Translations under genes and position numbers: made by a program | In this document: positions 1-6,680 of the stretch, one piece after another | Numbering within the stretch: the first letter of the stretch is position 1 | Layout: each line of letters begins with the position of its first letter | Notes under the pieces: generated by a model | The model's input: only the letters and a program-made list of their open reading frames with translations | Databases searched by the model: none | Told to the model about the DNA's origin: nothing | Assembly (NCBI GenBank): GCA_029940175.1 | Contig: JAOZRM010000086.1 | Span: 4,436-11,895 of the forward strand | Direction: 5' to 3' | DNA from: Candidatus Sabulitectum sp. | GTDB taxonomy: Bacteria; Fermentibacterota; Fermentibacteria; Fermentibacterales; JCC-6 | Length of the DNA: 7,460 nucleotides

Positions 1-37
1 CAAGTTTACAGGTGGAGGAAATTCCGGTTCATCTGGA

Positions 38-1036
38 ATGTTCACCTCTGCAATGGCAATCGATCTTGGAACAGCCAACACTATCATTCATCAGCTGGAC
101 AGAGGTATTGTTCTGGAAGAACCAAGCGTAATTGCCATTGAAAGAGACAGCGGGAACGTACTGGCTGTTGGTAGAGAAGCAAAAGCAATGCTTGGAAGGA
201 CCGGTCGTGACATATCAGTAATTCGTCCATTGAAAGACGGAGTGATCAAGGAAGCCACAGCCACCATGGCAATGCTGAGAAAGTTTTTTGAACAGTCACA
301 GACCAAGCGATTCTCCATGCGGCCCAGAGTGCTGGTCTGTGTTCCCAGCGGAATTACTGAAGTTGAAGTGAACGCCGTGCGATCTTCCCTTGAAAGAGCT
401 GGTGCCAGGGAGGTTCTTCTTGTTCCCGAACCACTTGCAGCAGCTGTTGGAGTTGGGCTTCCAGTGGAATCCGCAGTGGGAAATATGCTGGTGGATATAG
501 GCGGCGGAACAACTGAAGTGGCGGTTATCAGCCTGAATTCAATTGCTGCTGACAGCTCCATCAGAGTGGGTGGAGATGAGATGAATGAGGCGATAATCAA
601 CTACATGAAAAAAACAGTGTACCTGCTCATAGGTGAAAGAACCGCAGAGATGGTGAAGATCAAACTTGGTTCAATGCTTGATGACGACTTGAGGGAAGAG
701 GAAGTGAGCGGTATGGATGCTACCTACGGCATTCCGAAAACATATACTGTAAAGGCAAGTCAGATAAAATCTGCACTGCAGCAGCCAGTTAACGCAATTA
801 TACAAGCTGTTCAGCAGGGGCTGGAGAAAACACCTCCGGAGCTGGGGCGTGACATAGTTAACCGGGGTATTGTACTTACCGGAGGAGGGGCACTGCTCAG
901 GGGGATTGATGTTCTCCTCGCAAGGGAAACAGGTCTACCGATTAGAATTGCCGATAACCCTCTTTCTTGCACTGTACTCGGAGCTGGTATTATCCTTTCC
1001 GATCTATACAGATATCGCAAGCTCCTGATCAACTGA
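38..1036 (+). CDS. mreB: Rod shape-determining protein MreB (bacterial actin homologue)
   Basis: MreB is a cytoplasmic ATP-dependent actin-like protein that forms membrane-bound filaments orienting the cell-wall elongation machinery. The 332-residue product has the actin-fold nucleotide-binding motifs in order: phosphate-1 AIDLGTANT (residues 7-15), a conserved EPLAAAVG segment with Glu131 as the likely catalytic glutamate, phosphate-2 VDIGGGTTEVAVIS (from 152) and the adenosine motif VLTGGGALLRG (from 279). The segment IGERTAEMVKIKLGS is also typical of MreB. Length fits the family (about 330-350). The ATG at 38 gives a normal N terminus, MFTSAMAIDLG, but has no well-spaced Shine-Dalgarno. 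The frame stays open to the left edge (reading KFTGGGNSGSSG), so the true start may lie upstream of the window. The stop is 2 bases before the mreC ATG. Identity is very secure; only the start is uncertain. Confidence 0.96.
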   Translation: MFTSAMAIDLGTANTIIHQLDRGIVLEEPSVIAIERDSGNVLAVGREAKAMLGRTGRDISVIRPLKDGVIKEATATMAMLRKFFEQSQTKRFSMRPRVLVCVPSGITEVEVNAVRSSLERAGAREVLLVPEPLAAAVGVGLPVESAVGNMLVDIGGGTTEVAVISLNSIAADSSIRVGGDEMNEAIINYMKKTVYLLIGERTAEMVKIKLGSMLDDDLREEEVSGMDATYGIPKTYTVKASQIKSALQQPVNAIIQAVQQGLEKTPPELGRDIVNRGIVLTGGGALLRGIDVLLARETGLPIRIADNPLSCTVLGAGIILSDLYRYRKLLIN

Positions 1037-1038
1037 TC

Positions 1039-1782
1039 ATGAGAAATCGCGATGTCAGACTGGCCTGGAACATCGCAGCTGCTGTTGCTCTGCTTCTGCT
1101 GGGTCCATCTATCCTGGGAATAGGCGGTTCGATCCTTGGGTCCAAGTTTGCTGCCCTGTTCTTTTCTGAAGATCAATCGGAAGATTCTTACTACCTGTCG
1201 TTATCAGTGACCCTTATGCTGGAGAATGCTGAATTGCGTGAAATGGCAGCCAAAAGCCAGCTTTACCGTTCGATGCTGCAATACACAAGAATGCCTGATA
1301 TCAACGCTCTGGTTGGAAGGGTAATGTACCGTTCAGAGGGGTTGATCAGAGGAAATATGGTGATCGACAGGGGATCTGATCATGGAGTTTACCCCGGGGC
1401 AGTCTGTACAACCAGCAAAGGACTGGTGGGTATTATCACATCAGTGGAATTAACAAGTTCCACAGTCGTTCCAATCACCAGCCCCGCTATTCATGTTAGT
1501 TGCGTCACAGCTTCTTCCGGTTCTCTGGGTATCCTTGGTTCTGAATCCAATGGCAGACTCTTCCTGGAATATGTAGATGGTTCTGCTGACCCTGAAGTTG
1601 GTGAAACTGTTCTTACCAGCAGATTCGGTGGAGTGTACCCGGAAGGTATTGTAGTAGGAAGTATTAAAAGCATTTCAGAAGGAGAGATAGGCCTGGATCT
1701 TTCTCTCGAAGTTTCTCCCGCAGTTGATTTCGAGCGGGTAAATGAGGTTTTGATTCTTATTCTGGAGGATCCTGCAGAATGA
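1039..1782 (+). CDS. mreC: Rod shape-determining protein MreC
   Basis: MreC is a bitopic inner-membrane protein whose periplasmic domain self-assembles and activates PBP2-RodA. The 247-residue product has a short basic cytoplasmic tail (MRNRDVR), one transmembrane segment at about residues 10-33, a short helical and probably coiled-coil stretch around 50-80 (LMLENAELREMAAKSQLYR), then the double beta-barrel domain from about 90 to the end. Family-typical pieces there are ALVGRVMYRS, VIDRGSDHGVYPGAV, GLVGIITSV and the late FGGVYPEGIVVGSI. It is at the short end for MreC (often 270-370) and lacks any C-terminal tail after the barrel. ATG 1039 is preferred over an in-frame ATG at 967, because 967 lies deep inside mreB and would add 24 non-family residues. 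No Shine-Dalgarno is evident, so translation is probably coupled to mreB termination. The stop overlaps the mreD start as ATGA. Confidence 0.94.
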   Translation: MRNRDVRLAWNIAAAVALLLLGPSILGIGGSILGSKFAALFFSEDQSEDSYYLSLSVTLMLENAELREMAAKSQLYRSMLQYTRMPDINALVGRVMYRSEGLIRGNMVIDRGSDHGVYPGAVCTTSKGLVGIITSVELTSSTVVPITSPAIHVSCVTASSGSLGILGSESNGRLFLEYVDGSADPEVGETVLTSRFGGVYPEGIVVGSIKSISEGEIGLDLSLEVSPAVDFERVNEVLILILEDPAE

Positions 1783-2258
1783 GGGAGCGTCTGTACGGCT
1801 GGCTGATCATCTCCGGAGTAATTGTTGTTCAGTTCCTTCTCGAAGTTACTCTTGGCAGGGTTGTTGTTGCACCTGCCATCCTTGTACCTGTGCTTATCTA
1901 TCTATCCCTTTCAGATTCTGACTACTGGTCAATCGAAGGCGCTTTCTGGAGTGGTTTTGCAATTGATCTCCTGCTGCATCAGCCGCTGGGAGTAAGTTCT
2001 CTGGCCATGTTATGCGGGATTGCTCTGGCTAGAAGGATTCTGCGAGTAACTACCGGAGCAGTGGAGATGACTTTTGTTATTCACGCTCTGGTTGCATCGA
2101 TTCTTTCTGATCTGTTTTTCATCTTTCTGGCTGCACGACCAGTGGGAAGTGCTTTCGGCATTTCCTCTCTTCTTGTCCTTCCTCGTATACTGTTCCCGTT
2201 GTTCTTCTACATTGTTATTCCAATGTTGTTTGGAAGAAAAAGCAGGGAATTTGCATGA
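1779..2258 (+). CDS. mreD: Rod shape-determining protein MreD
   Basis: MreD is a small polytopic inner-membrane protein of the elongation complex that binds MreC and modulates PBP2 activation. The 159-residue product is almost wholly hydrophobic, with about five membrane segments: near residues 7-25, 28-45, 52-85 (one or two spans), 97-117 and 128-150. The motif FWSGFAIDLLLHQPLGVSSL matches the usual MreD G-F-x-x-G-L-x-x-D-x-x-x-x-x-P-L-G block. Length is normal (150-170). The gene starts inside the mreC stop (ATGA), with GGAGG at 1764-1768 ten bases upstream. It ends in another ATGA overlap with mrdA. MreD sequences are poorly conserved, so the call rests on the motif, size, topology and position between mreC and the PBP2 gene. 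Confidence 0.92.
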   Translation: MRERLYGWLIISGVIVVQFLLEVTLGRVVVAPAILVPVLIYLSLSDSDYWSIEGAFWSGFAIDLLLHQPLGVSSLAMLCGIALARRILRVTTGAVEMTFVIHALVASILSDLFFIFLAARPVGSAFGISSLLVLPRILFPLFFYIVIPMLFGRKSREFA

Positions 2259-3976
2259 GAACTTCTCCCTCGGCAAATGATAAACCCTTTGTTTCTATAA
2301 TGGTTCTCACATTTGCTGTTTTTCTTATTCTTGCCGGTAAACTTGTAGAACTTCAGATCGTGAAGGGCAGCTACTACAGAGAGTTATCTTCAAGAAACCA
2401 TATACGCTCAGTCATACTTCCAGCCCCCAGAGGAATTATCAGAGATCGCAACGGTATTATTCTGGCAGACAATGTTCCATCCTTTACGGTCTCTCTTGTC
2501 AGTGTTGAGTTTGATCCCGCAAATACTGAGTTGCTGGCTGAGTTGCTTTATATGGACCTGCCTGTACTGATGGAAAGACTTGATGCAGCTGAATCCAATC
2601 CCTACAGATCAACCCAGATCAAAACCGGTCTGACGGTTGAGCAGGCCGGCAGAGTGGCGGATAACATGTATCGTCTCGGGGGACTCTCGGTGGATGTGCT
2701 GCCAAGGAGAAGATATTCCTTTGGTCCCTCGTTCTGCCATCTGATAGGCTATGTGGGTCTTGCAGACAGCACCCGGATTTTTGAGGGTGAGCTCTCGGGA
2801 AGAACCGGGCTGGAAAGAATATTGAACGATGAACTCGTTGGAACTCACGGAATTATTCGCGAGGTTGTAGATGCTCATGGACGAGTGGTGGAAAAATTTC
2901 AAGAGGGAGATCTGGAACCTGTGCCTGGAGAATCAGTGGTACTCACACTGGACAGCAGACTTCAGCTTGCAACAGATTCCCTGATTATTGCCACCGGTCA
3001 TCAGGGGGCAGCCGTTGTTCTAAACTATGAAACCGGTGAGATACTCGTTCTCTCTTCTGTACCTGGTTTTGACACTAATCTGTTCATAGGCGGAATAAGT
3101 TCAGCAAACTGGAACACAATTCTGGGAGATCCTGGTAAGCCGTTATTGAATAGATCATGGGCCACAGCATATCCTCCGGGATCGGTTTACAAGATAGTCA
3201 GTGCTGCCTGGCTGCTTGAATCCGGAATTGTTACCGAGAGCACTATGCCGGATCCGTGTTACCGTGTTTTTCACTTTGCAGGCAGTGATTTCCGTTGCTG
3301 GAGTACTCATGGCAGATTGAACATCGTGGGGGCTCTTGTCCAGTCCTGTGATACGTATTTTTACAGAACAAGTATGCTCGGTGATATGGATGAAATGGCT
3401 GAATTCTCAAGGGGATTCGGCATGGGAGAACCTGTTACAGACATTCTACCCGGTGAGGTATCAGGAGCGTTGCCAACTCGTGAACTGCTTAATGAACTTT
3501 TCGGTCAGGGAGGCTGGGGACTTGGGAATCTTATGATTGCTTCAATCGGTCAGGGAGAAGTACTTGCCACGCCGCTGCAGGTGGCGGTAACTGCAGGATT
3601 GATGGCGTCCCGAGGTGAGCTTCCTGCACTTTCAATCCTTCGGGATGCAAATGTTGCTGAGAGAGCCTGGGATACAAATACTTCAGAGGAAAACTTCAGA
3701 ATAGTCAGAGAGGGCATGCGTCAGGCGGTATCATCCCCAAGGGGTACTTTGTTTCAGTCAATGAATTATCTGCCTGTTGAGGTGTTCGCAAAGTCGGGTA
3801 CTGCTGAGAGTGGACCGTACGAAGATCATGCGTGGGTAACCGGATACATTGAAGAGCCGTTGCCGGTAGCTTTTGCGGTGATCATAGAGAACGGCGGTCA
3901 CGGTGGGGCTGTTGCCGGCCCTGTTGCCGCAGGGATCATCGAGGAGATTCTGGAGGATTTTAATGAGATTGAATGA
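2255..3976 (+). CDS. mrdA: Penicillin-binding protein 2, elongasome DD-transpeptidase
   Basis: PBP2 is the class B penicillin-binding protein that cross-links new side-wall peptidoglycan in the periplasm together with RodA. The 573-residue product has a short cytoplasmic tail, one N-terminal membrane anchor (about residues 12-31), and a dimerisation/pedestal domain with the typical RGIIRDRNGIILADN (from 59) and GRTGLERILNDELVGTHG. The transpeptidase domain runs from about 240 to 565. All three active-site motifs are intact: SVYK with nucleophile Ser310 and Lys313, SCD at 364-366 (PBP2s usually have SxD rather than SxN), and KSGT at 513-516. It is somewhat shorter than E. coli PBP2 (633). The ATG at 2255 sits in an ATGA overlap with mreD, with AGGGA at 2244-2248 at good spacing. 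The 3' end overlaps rodA by 14 bases. Identity as PBP2 rather than the divisome protein FtsI follows from the SCD motif and the mreD/rodA neighbours. Confidence 0.96.
   Translation: MRTSPSANDKPFVSIMVLTFAVFLILAGKLVELQIVKGSYYRELSSRNHIRSVILPAPRGIIRDRNGIILADNVPSFTVSLVSVEFDPANTELLAELLYMDLPVLMERLDAAESNPYRSTQIKTGLTVEQAGRVADNMYRLGGLSVDVLPRRRYSFGPSFCHLIGYVGLADSTRIFEGELSGRTGLERILNDELVGTHGIIREVVDAHGRVVEKFQEGDLEPVPGESVVLTLDSRLQLATDSLIIATGHQGAAVVLNYETGEILVLSSVPGFDTNLFIGGISSANWNTILGDPGKPLLNRSWATAYPPGSVYKIVSAAWLLESGIVTESTMPDPCYRVFHFAGSDFRCWSTHGRLNIVGALVQSCDTYFYRTSMLGDMDEMAEFSRGFGMGEPVTDILPGEVSGALPTRELLNELFGQGGWGLGNLMIASIGQGEVLATPLQVAVTAGLMASRGELPALSILRDANVAERAWDTNTSEENFRIVREGMRQAVSSPRGTLFQSMNYLPVEVFAKSGTAESGPYEDHAWVTGYIEEPLPVAFAVIIENGGHGGAVAGPVAAGIIEEILEDFNEIE
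3952..3957 (+). promoter_or_regulatory. Ribosome binding site for rodA
   Basis: GGAGGA lies five bases before the ATG at 3963, inside the last codons of mrdA. It selects 3963 as the rodA start over the longer in-frame candidate at 3903, which would overlap mrdA by 74 bases and add 20 non-family residues. Confidence 0.8.
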
Positions 3977-5156
3977 GAGGACTGACTGGGTCTTTCTTGT
4001 AACACTTGCTCTATTGATAATCCTCGGACTGCTCAGTGTTTACTCTGCTTCTGGAACACAGAAGAACCTTTTCACCCATCAGCTTGTTACTCTCATTGCC
4101 GGAATAGTTTTGTTTCTTGCAGCGTCTGTATTTCCTTTAAGAATACTTGAAGAATCAGTTCCGTTCTTTTATGCATTTTCTCTGATTCTTCTGATTCTGA
4201 CCATCTTTTTTGGCGGAGGTCCTGCAGGAAGATGGCTTCGTCTGGGACCGGTGAATGTTCAGGCTTCTGAGATAGCTAAGGTTTGTGTTATCATTCTTAC
4301 TGCCAGATGGTTGCCTGCTCTAAGAAGAGACTCTGTTGCCGGTGGAGTTTCCCTCTATCTGTTCACAGTGGGTGTGCTTACCGTATTAACCTTACTGCAG
4401 CCTGACCTTGGTACAGCTTCCGCAATAGTGATGATCGTTTTTGGCTTGATATACTGGGCAGGATTCGGGTTCAGCTGGATCTTTCTCTTTTTAAGTCCAT
4501 TGGCTGCCGCAATATCTTCAATAAGGTTTGTATCTTGGATAGCATTTACAGCTGTTCTCTGCGGTGTTCTTCACAGAGCCGGAGCCCGACCGCGAAGATG
4601 GGTCTTTTTTCTGGTTATGACAAGTATGATCGCTGCTGCCACGCCGTTTGCATGGGGTCTTCTTCGTCCCTATCAGCAGGCAAGACTCACCACATTCCTC
4701 AATCCTGAAGCAGATCCCTATGGTGCAGGGTGGAATGTTATCCAGTCCAGGGTTGCCATTGGATCCGGCGGTCTTACCGGTCAGGGATTTCTTAATGGAA
4801 GCCAGAACGAGCTTGCCTTTCTCCCCGCAAGACATACAGACTTTATTTTTTCCGTGTGGGCTGAAGAATGGGGCTTTGCAGGAAGTCTGTTTCTGCTTAT
4901 CCTCTACGGGCTTCTCGTATGGCGGATCCTCTCTGGAGCGAGGCGCTCACTTAATCCTTTCAATTCCATGCTGGGGGCCGGTACTGCCGTATTCATGATT
5001 ATTCACGTTGTTGTTAACATTGGAATGACCCTTGGAATGATGCCGGTTACTGGACTTCCTTTGCCGCTTATTACCTACGGTGGCAGTCACATCATTGCAG
5101 AAATGGTGCTTCTTGGTTTTTCTTTTAATGTGATCCGGAACTGGCGCAGTTACTGA
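3963..5156 (+). CDS. rodA: RodA, SEDS-family peptidoglycan glycosyltransferase
   Basis: RodA polymerises lipid II into glycan strands as the partner of PBP2. The 397-residue product is a polytopic SEDS protein. It starts MRLNERTDWVFLVTLALLII and has early motifs LLSVYSASGT and GRWLRLGPVNVQASEIAKV, then LQPDLGTA (Pro147-Ala152). The periplasmic catalytic loop is YQQARLTTFLNPEADPYGAGWN, with Asp251 as the predicted essential acidic residue, followed by QSRVAIGSGG and FLPARHTDFIFSVWAEEWG. The C-terminal LPLPLITYGGS completes the family signature. Between PDLGTA and YQQAR there are about 84 residues, against roughly 44 in E. coli RodA. The excess looks like two additional membrane spans (about residues 175-220). 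This form, with FLNPE and GAGWN, recalls RodA of the Bacteroidota/Chlorobi group. It overlaps mrdA by 14 bases, as expected for a co-translated glycosyltransferase/transpeptidase pair. Confidence 0.95.
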   Translation: MRLNERTDWVFLVTLALLIILGLLSVYSASGTQKNLFTHQLVTLIAGIVLFLAASVFPLRILEESVPFFYAFSLILLILTIFFGGGPAGRWLRLGPVNVQASEIAKVCVIILTARWLPALRRDSVAGGVSLYLFTVGVLTVLTLLQPDLGTASAIVMIVFGLIYWAGFGFSWIFLFLSPLAAAISSIRFVSWIAFTAVLCGVLHRAGARPRRWVFFLVMTSMIAAATPFAWGLLRPYQQARLTTFLNPEADPYGAGWNVIQSRVAIGSGGLTGQGFLNGSQNELAFLPARHTDFIFSVWAEEWGFAGSLFLLILYGLLVWRILSGARRSLNPFNSMLGAGTAVFMIIHVVVNIGMTLGMMPVTGLPLPLITYGGSHIIAEMVLLGFSFNVIRNWRSY

Positions 5157-5217
5157 CGACAACAACATTCTTCGTTATCTTACCGTATTCGTTTAACCAA
5201 ATAGATTGAGGGAGAAT
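5157..5217 (+). other. Only intergenic gap in the operon, between rodA and lgt
   Basis: This 61-base AT-richer stretch is the only non-coding interval longer than 2 bases. I found no stem-loop with a U-tract that would make a terminator, and no pair of -35/-10 boxes convincing enough to call a promoter. Its last bases carry the lgt ribosome binding site. It could hold a secondary promoter for the lgt-comF part, but the sequence does not show it clearly. Confidence 0.6.
5208..5214 (+). promoter_or_regulatory. Ribosome binding site for lgt
   Basis: GAGGGAG ends three bases before the ATG at 5218; its GAGG core (5208-5211) is six bases away. It supports ATG 5218, giving the family-typical MHPILFKIG start, over the in-frame TTG at 5206, which would sit in front of this site. 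Confidence 0.75.
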
Positions 5218-6030
5218 ATGCATCCGATTCTTTTCAAAATTGGCTCTCTGCCCATAAACAGCTATGGGCTGATGCTTGCCGTCTCGTTTCTTCTGGGAGT
5301 GAAACTGGCTTCTCGCAGAGCACTGAAACTTGGTATTCCTGCTGATGAGACTGTCAACCTGAGCATCTGGATAATGGCTGCTGCAATAATAGGCTCAAGA
5401 GCCTTTTATGTTGTTACTCATCTTGATCAGTATGCCGGAGATCCTCTGGCAATTGTGGCATTCTGGAATGGTCTGTACGGTCTCAGCATGCTGGGTGGTG
5501 TAATTCTTGCCATGATCGTGGGATTTACTTGGATTCTAAAAAAGAAATGGCCTGTGTGGTCTTTTGCTGATGCTGTGATCCCATCGTTCGCTCTTGGAAT
5601 ATTTATTACCAGGGTAGGTTGTTTTTTTAACGGCTGTTGCTTTGGAGCGGAAACAAGCTGTTCTGTAGGCATTTCATTCCCATCGGGTTCGCTGCCATTT
5701 TCTGTGTTTGGCAATTCTCCTATACATCCGGCACAGCTTTACAGTTCTCTGGGCGGGTTGGTAATTCTTCTTCTTCTGCTTTTTGCAGATCGTAGAAAGA
5801 ACTATCCTGGATTCATTTTTTCCATGTTCCTGGGGCTTTACGGTGCTACAAGATTCGGTATGGAAGAATTCAGGTATTTTTATCATGCACCAAGCTCAAG
5901 TTTTGGTTACAGTGTTTTTGCCGCGAGACCTGGAATGACAGATAACCAGTTGATCAGTCTTGGCATGATCATCTTTGCTTTTGCTCTGGGAATATGGCTT
6001 TACTACCGGGATCAAAAAAGTTCTTCCTGA
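5218..6030 (+). CDS. lgt: Prolipoprotein diacylglyceryl transferase (Lgt)
   Basis: Lgt is the inner-membrane enzyme that transfers diacylglycerol from phosphatidylglycerol to the lipobox cysteine of prolipoproteins. The 270-residue product has the family N terminus MHPILFKIGSLPINSYGLML (Tyr16 matches E. coli Tyr26), about seven membrane spans and a signature block RVGCFFNGCCFG (132-143). That block is colinear with E. coli Arg143-Gly154: Arg132 and Gly143 are kept, while Asn146 and Glu151 positions are Cys135 and Cys140. The E. coli His103 position (FHGG) is Leu92 (MLGG). Arg212 and Glu216 (RFGMEEFR) match E. coli Arg239 and Glu243. Cysteine-rich versions of this signature occur in many annotated Lgt proteins, so I take it as a functional subfamily. 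Residue equivalences come from my own alignment by eye. Length is normal (about 260-290). The C terminus overlaps comF by 37 bases. Confidence 0.93.
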   Translation: MHPILFKIGSLPINSYGLMLAVSFLLGVKLASRRALKLGIPADETVNLSIWIMAAAIIGSRAFYVVTHLDQYAGDPLAIVAFWNGLYGLSMLGGVILAMIVGFTWILKKKWPVWSFADAVIPSFALGIFITRVGCFFNGCCFGAETSCSVGISFPSGSLPFSVFGNSPIHPAQLYSSLGGLVILLLLLFADRRKNYPGFIFSMFLGLYGATRFGMEEFRYFYHAPSSSFGYSVFAARPGMTDNQLISLGMIIFAFALGIWLYYRDQKSSS

Positions 6031-6680
6031 ACCTTCTGGTTCACAGATGTATTGGCTGCGGCAGCAGAATGGTGCCGGGGAAGAGCAGATTCTGCTCATG
6101 GTGTCTGATAAGGATGTACCCTGACCATGAGCGTATAACATGCGGAATCCGAGTTCTTACCGCTTTCCTTCATGCCGGTGTTATCCGGGAGATGATGCTC
6201 AGGCTTAAGTTCGGTGGAGAAAGGCATCTTGGCTGCGAGCTGGCGAGGCTTTCTCTTGACTCCTGGAAAGAAGTACCATCAAAAGAAGACCTTATCTTTC
6301 CAGTTCCGGTTTCCAGGAAGAGGCTCAGGGAGCGCGGTTATAACCAGGCTGCATTACTGGCCATGGCTGTAGCAGGGGAGACCGGTGCTGTTTACAAAGA
6401 TCCTATGATTAGGAAACGGGGAGAATCTCAGATCAATGTTCCCGGAGCCAGTCGAGCTGAAAACATAAAAGGAAAATTTTCTGTTTCGTCTGGAACTGTA
6501 TGTAACGGGAGGGTGTGGCTCATTGATGATGTTATGACCACCGGCTCTACCATTACGGAAATTGTTTCCACTCTTTCGGATGCTGGAATTCATAAAGTAC
6601 AGCCGGCAGTGGTCTGCTTTCGAGAAATTGACGAAGAGAGTATTATTGCAGGCAAGGAGGTTAACCATGCAGGATTCTGA
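5994..6680 (+). CDS. comF: ComF family protein (zinc-finger phosphoribosyltransferase-like)
   Basis: The 228-residue cytoplasmic product has an N-terminal four-cysteine zinc finger (Cys19-x2-Cys22 and Cys34-x2-Cys37) followed by a type I phosphoribosyltransferase fold. The PRPP-binding loop VWLIDDVMTTGSTITE has Asp178-Asp179 and Thr182-Thr183-Gly184-Ser185. Upstream are the ComF-typical LKFGGERHLG, PVPVSRKRLRERGYNQA, and RKRGESQINVPGASRAENIKGKF, the last being a form of the family's Q-x-x-L-x-x-x-x-R-x-x-N block. In competent bacteria ComFC/GntX proteins assist handling of incoming single-stranded DNA; in others the role is undefined, and no other competence gene is seen here. ATG 5994 is chosen because later starts would cut off the first cysteine pair. 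It overlaps lgt by 37 bases and has only a poorly spaced GGGAA upstream, so coupling to lgt translation is likely. Confidence 0.92.
   Translation: MALLPGSKKFFLNLLVHRCIGCGSRMVPGKSRFCSWCLIRMYPDHERITCGIRVLTAFLHAGVIREMMLRLKFGGERHLGCELARLSLDSWKEVPSKEDLIFPVPVSRKRLRERGYNQAALLAMAVAGETGAVYKDPMIRKRGESQINVPGASRAENIKGKFSVSSGTVCNGRVWLIDDVMTTGSTITEIVSTLSDAGIHKVQPAVVCFREIDEESIIAGKEVNHAGF
6654..6660 (+). promoter_or_regulatory. Strong ribosome binding site for the terminal membrane-protein gene
   Basis: AAGGAGG, followed by TT, lies six bases before ATG 6667 and inside the last codons of comF. It is the best Shine-Dalgarno in the window and fixes the start of the last gene. Confidence 0.85.

Noticed and set aside
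91..600. 169-residue antisense frame opposite mreB
   Set aside because: It is low-complexity Ser/Thr/Pro-rich translation, the usual antisense shadow of a well-coded gene; the same holds for the other minus-strand frames.
967..1038. Longer in-frame start for mreC at ATG 967
   Set aside because: It lies inside mreB, has no ribosome site, and adds 24 residues without MreC character before the basic tail and membrane anchor.
3344..3352. SCD in PBP2 as a mutated SxN motif
   Set aside because: PBP2 proteins, including that of E. coli, normally carry Asp at the third position, so this is the family form and not a defect.
3903..3962. Longer in-frame start for rodA at 3903
   Set aside because: It would overlap mrdA by 74 bases, while ATG 3963 has GGAGGA at ideal spacing and a normal RodA N terminus.
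5206..5217. TTG start for lgt
   Set aside because: The Shine-Dalgarno lies downstream of this codon and in front of ATG 5218, and Lgt proteins typically start near MHP.
5157..5217. Terminator or sigma-70-type promoter between rodA and lgt
   Set aside because: There is no inverted repeat with a T-run, and no -35/-10 pair at 16-18 base spacing that I would defend.
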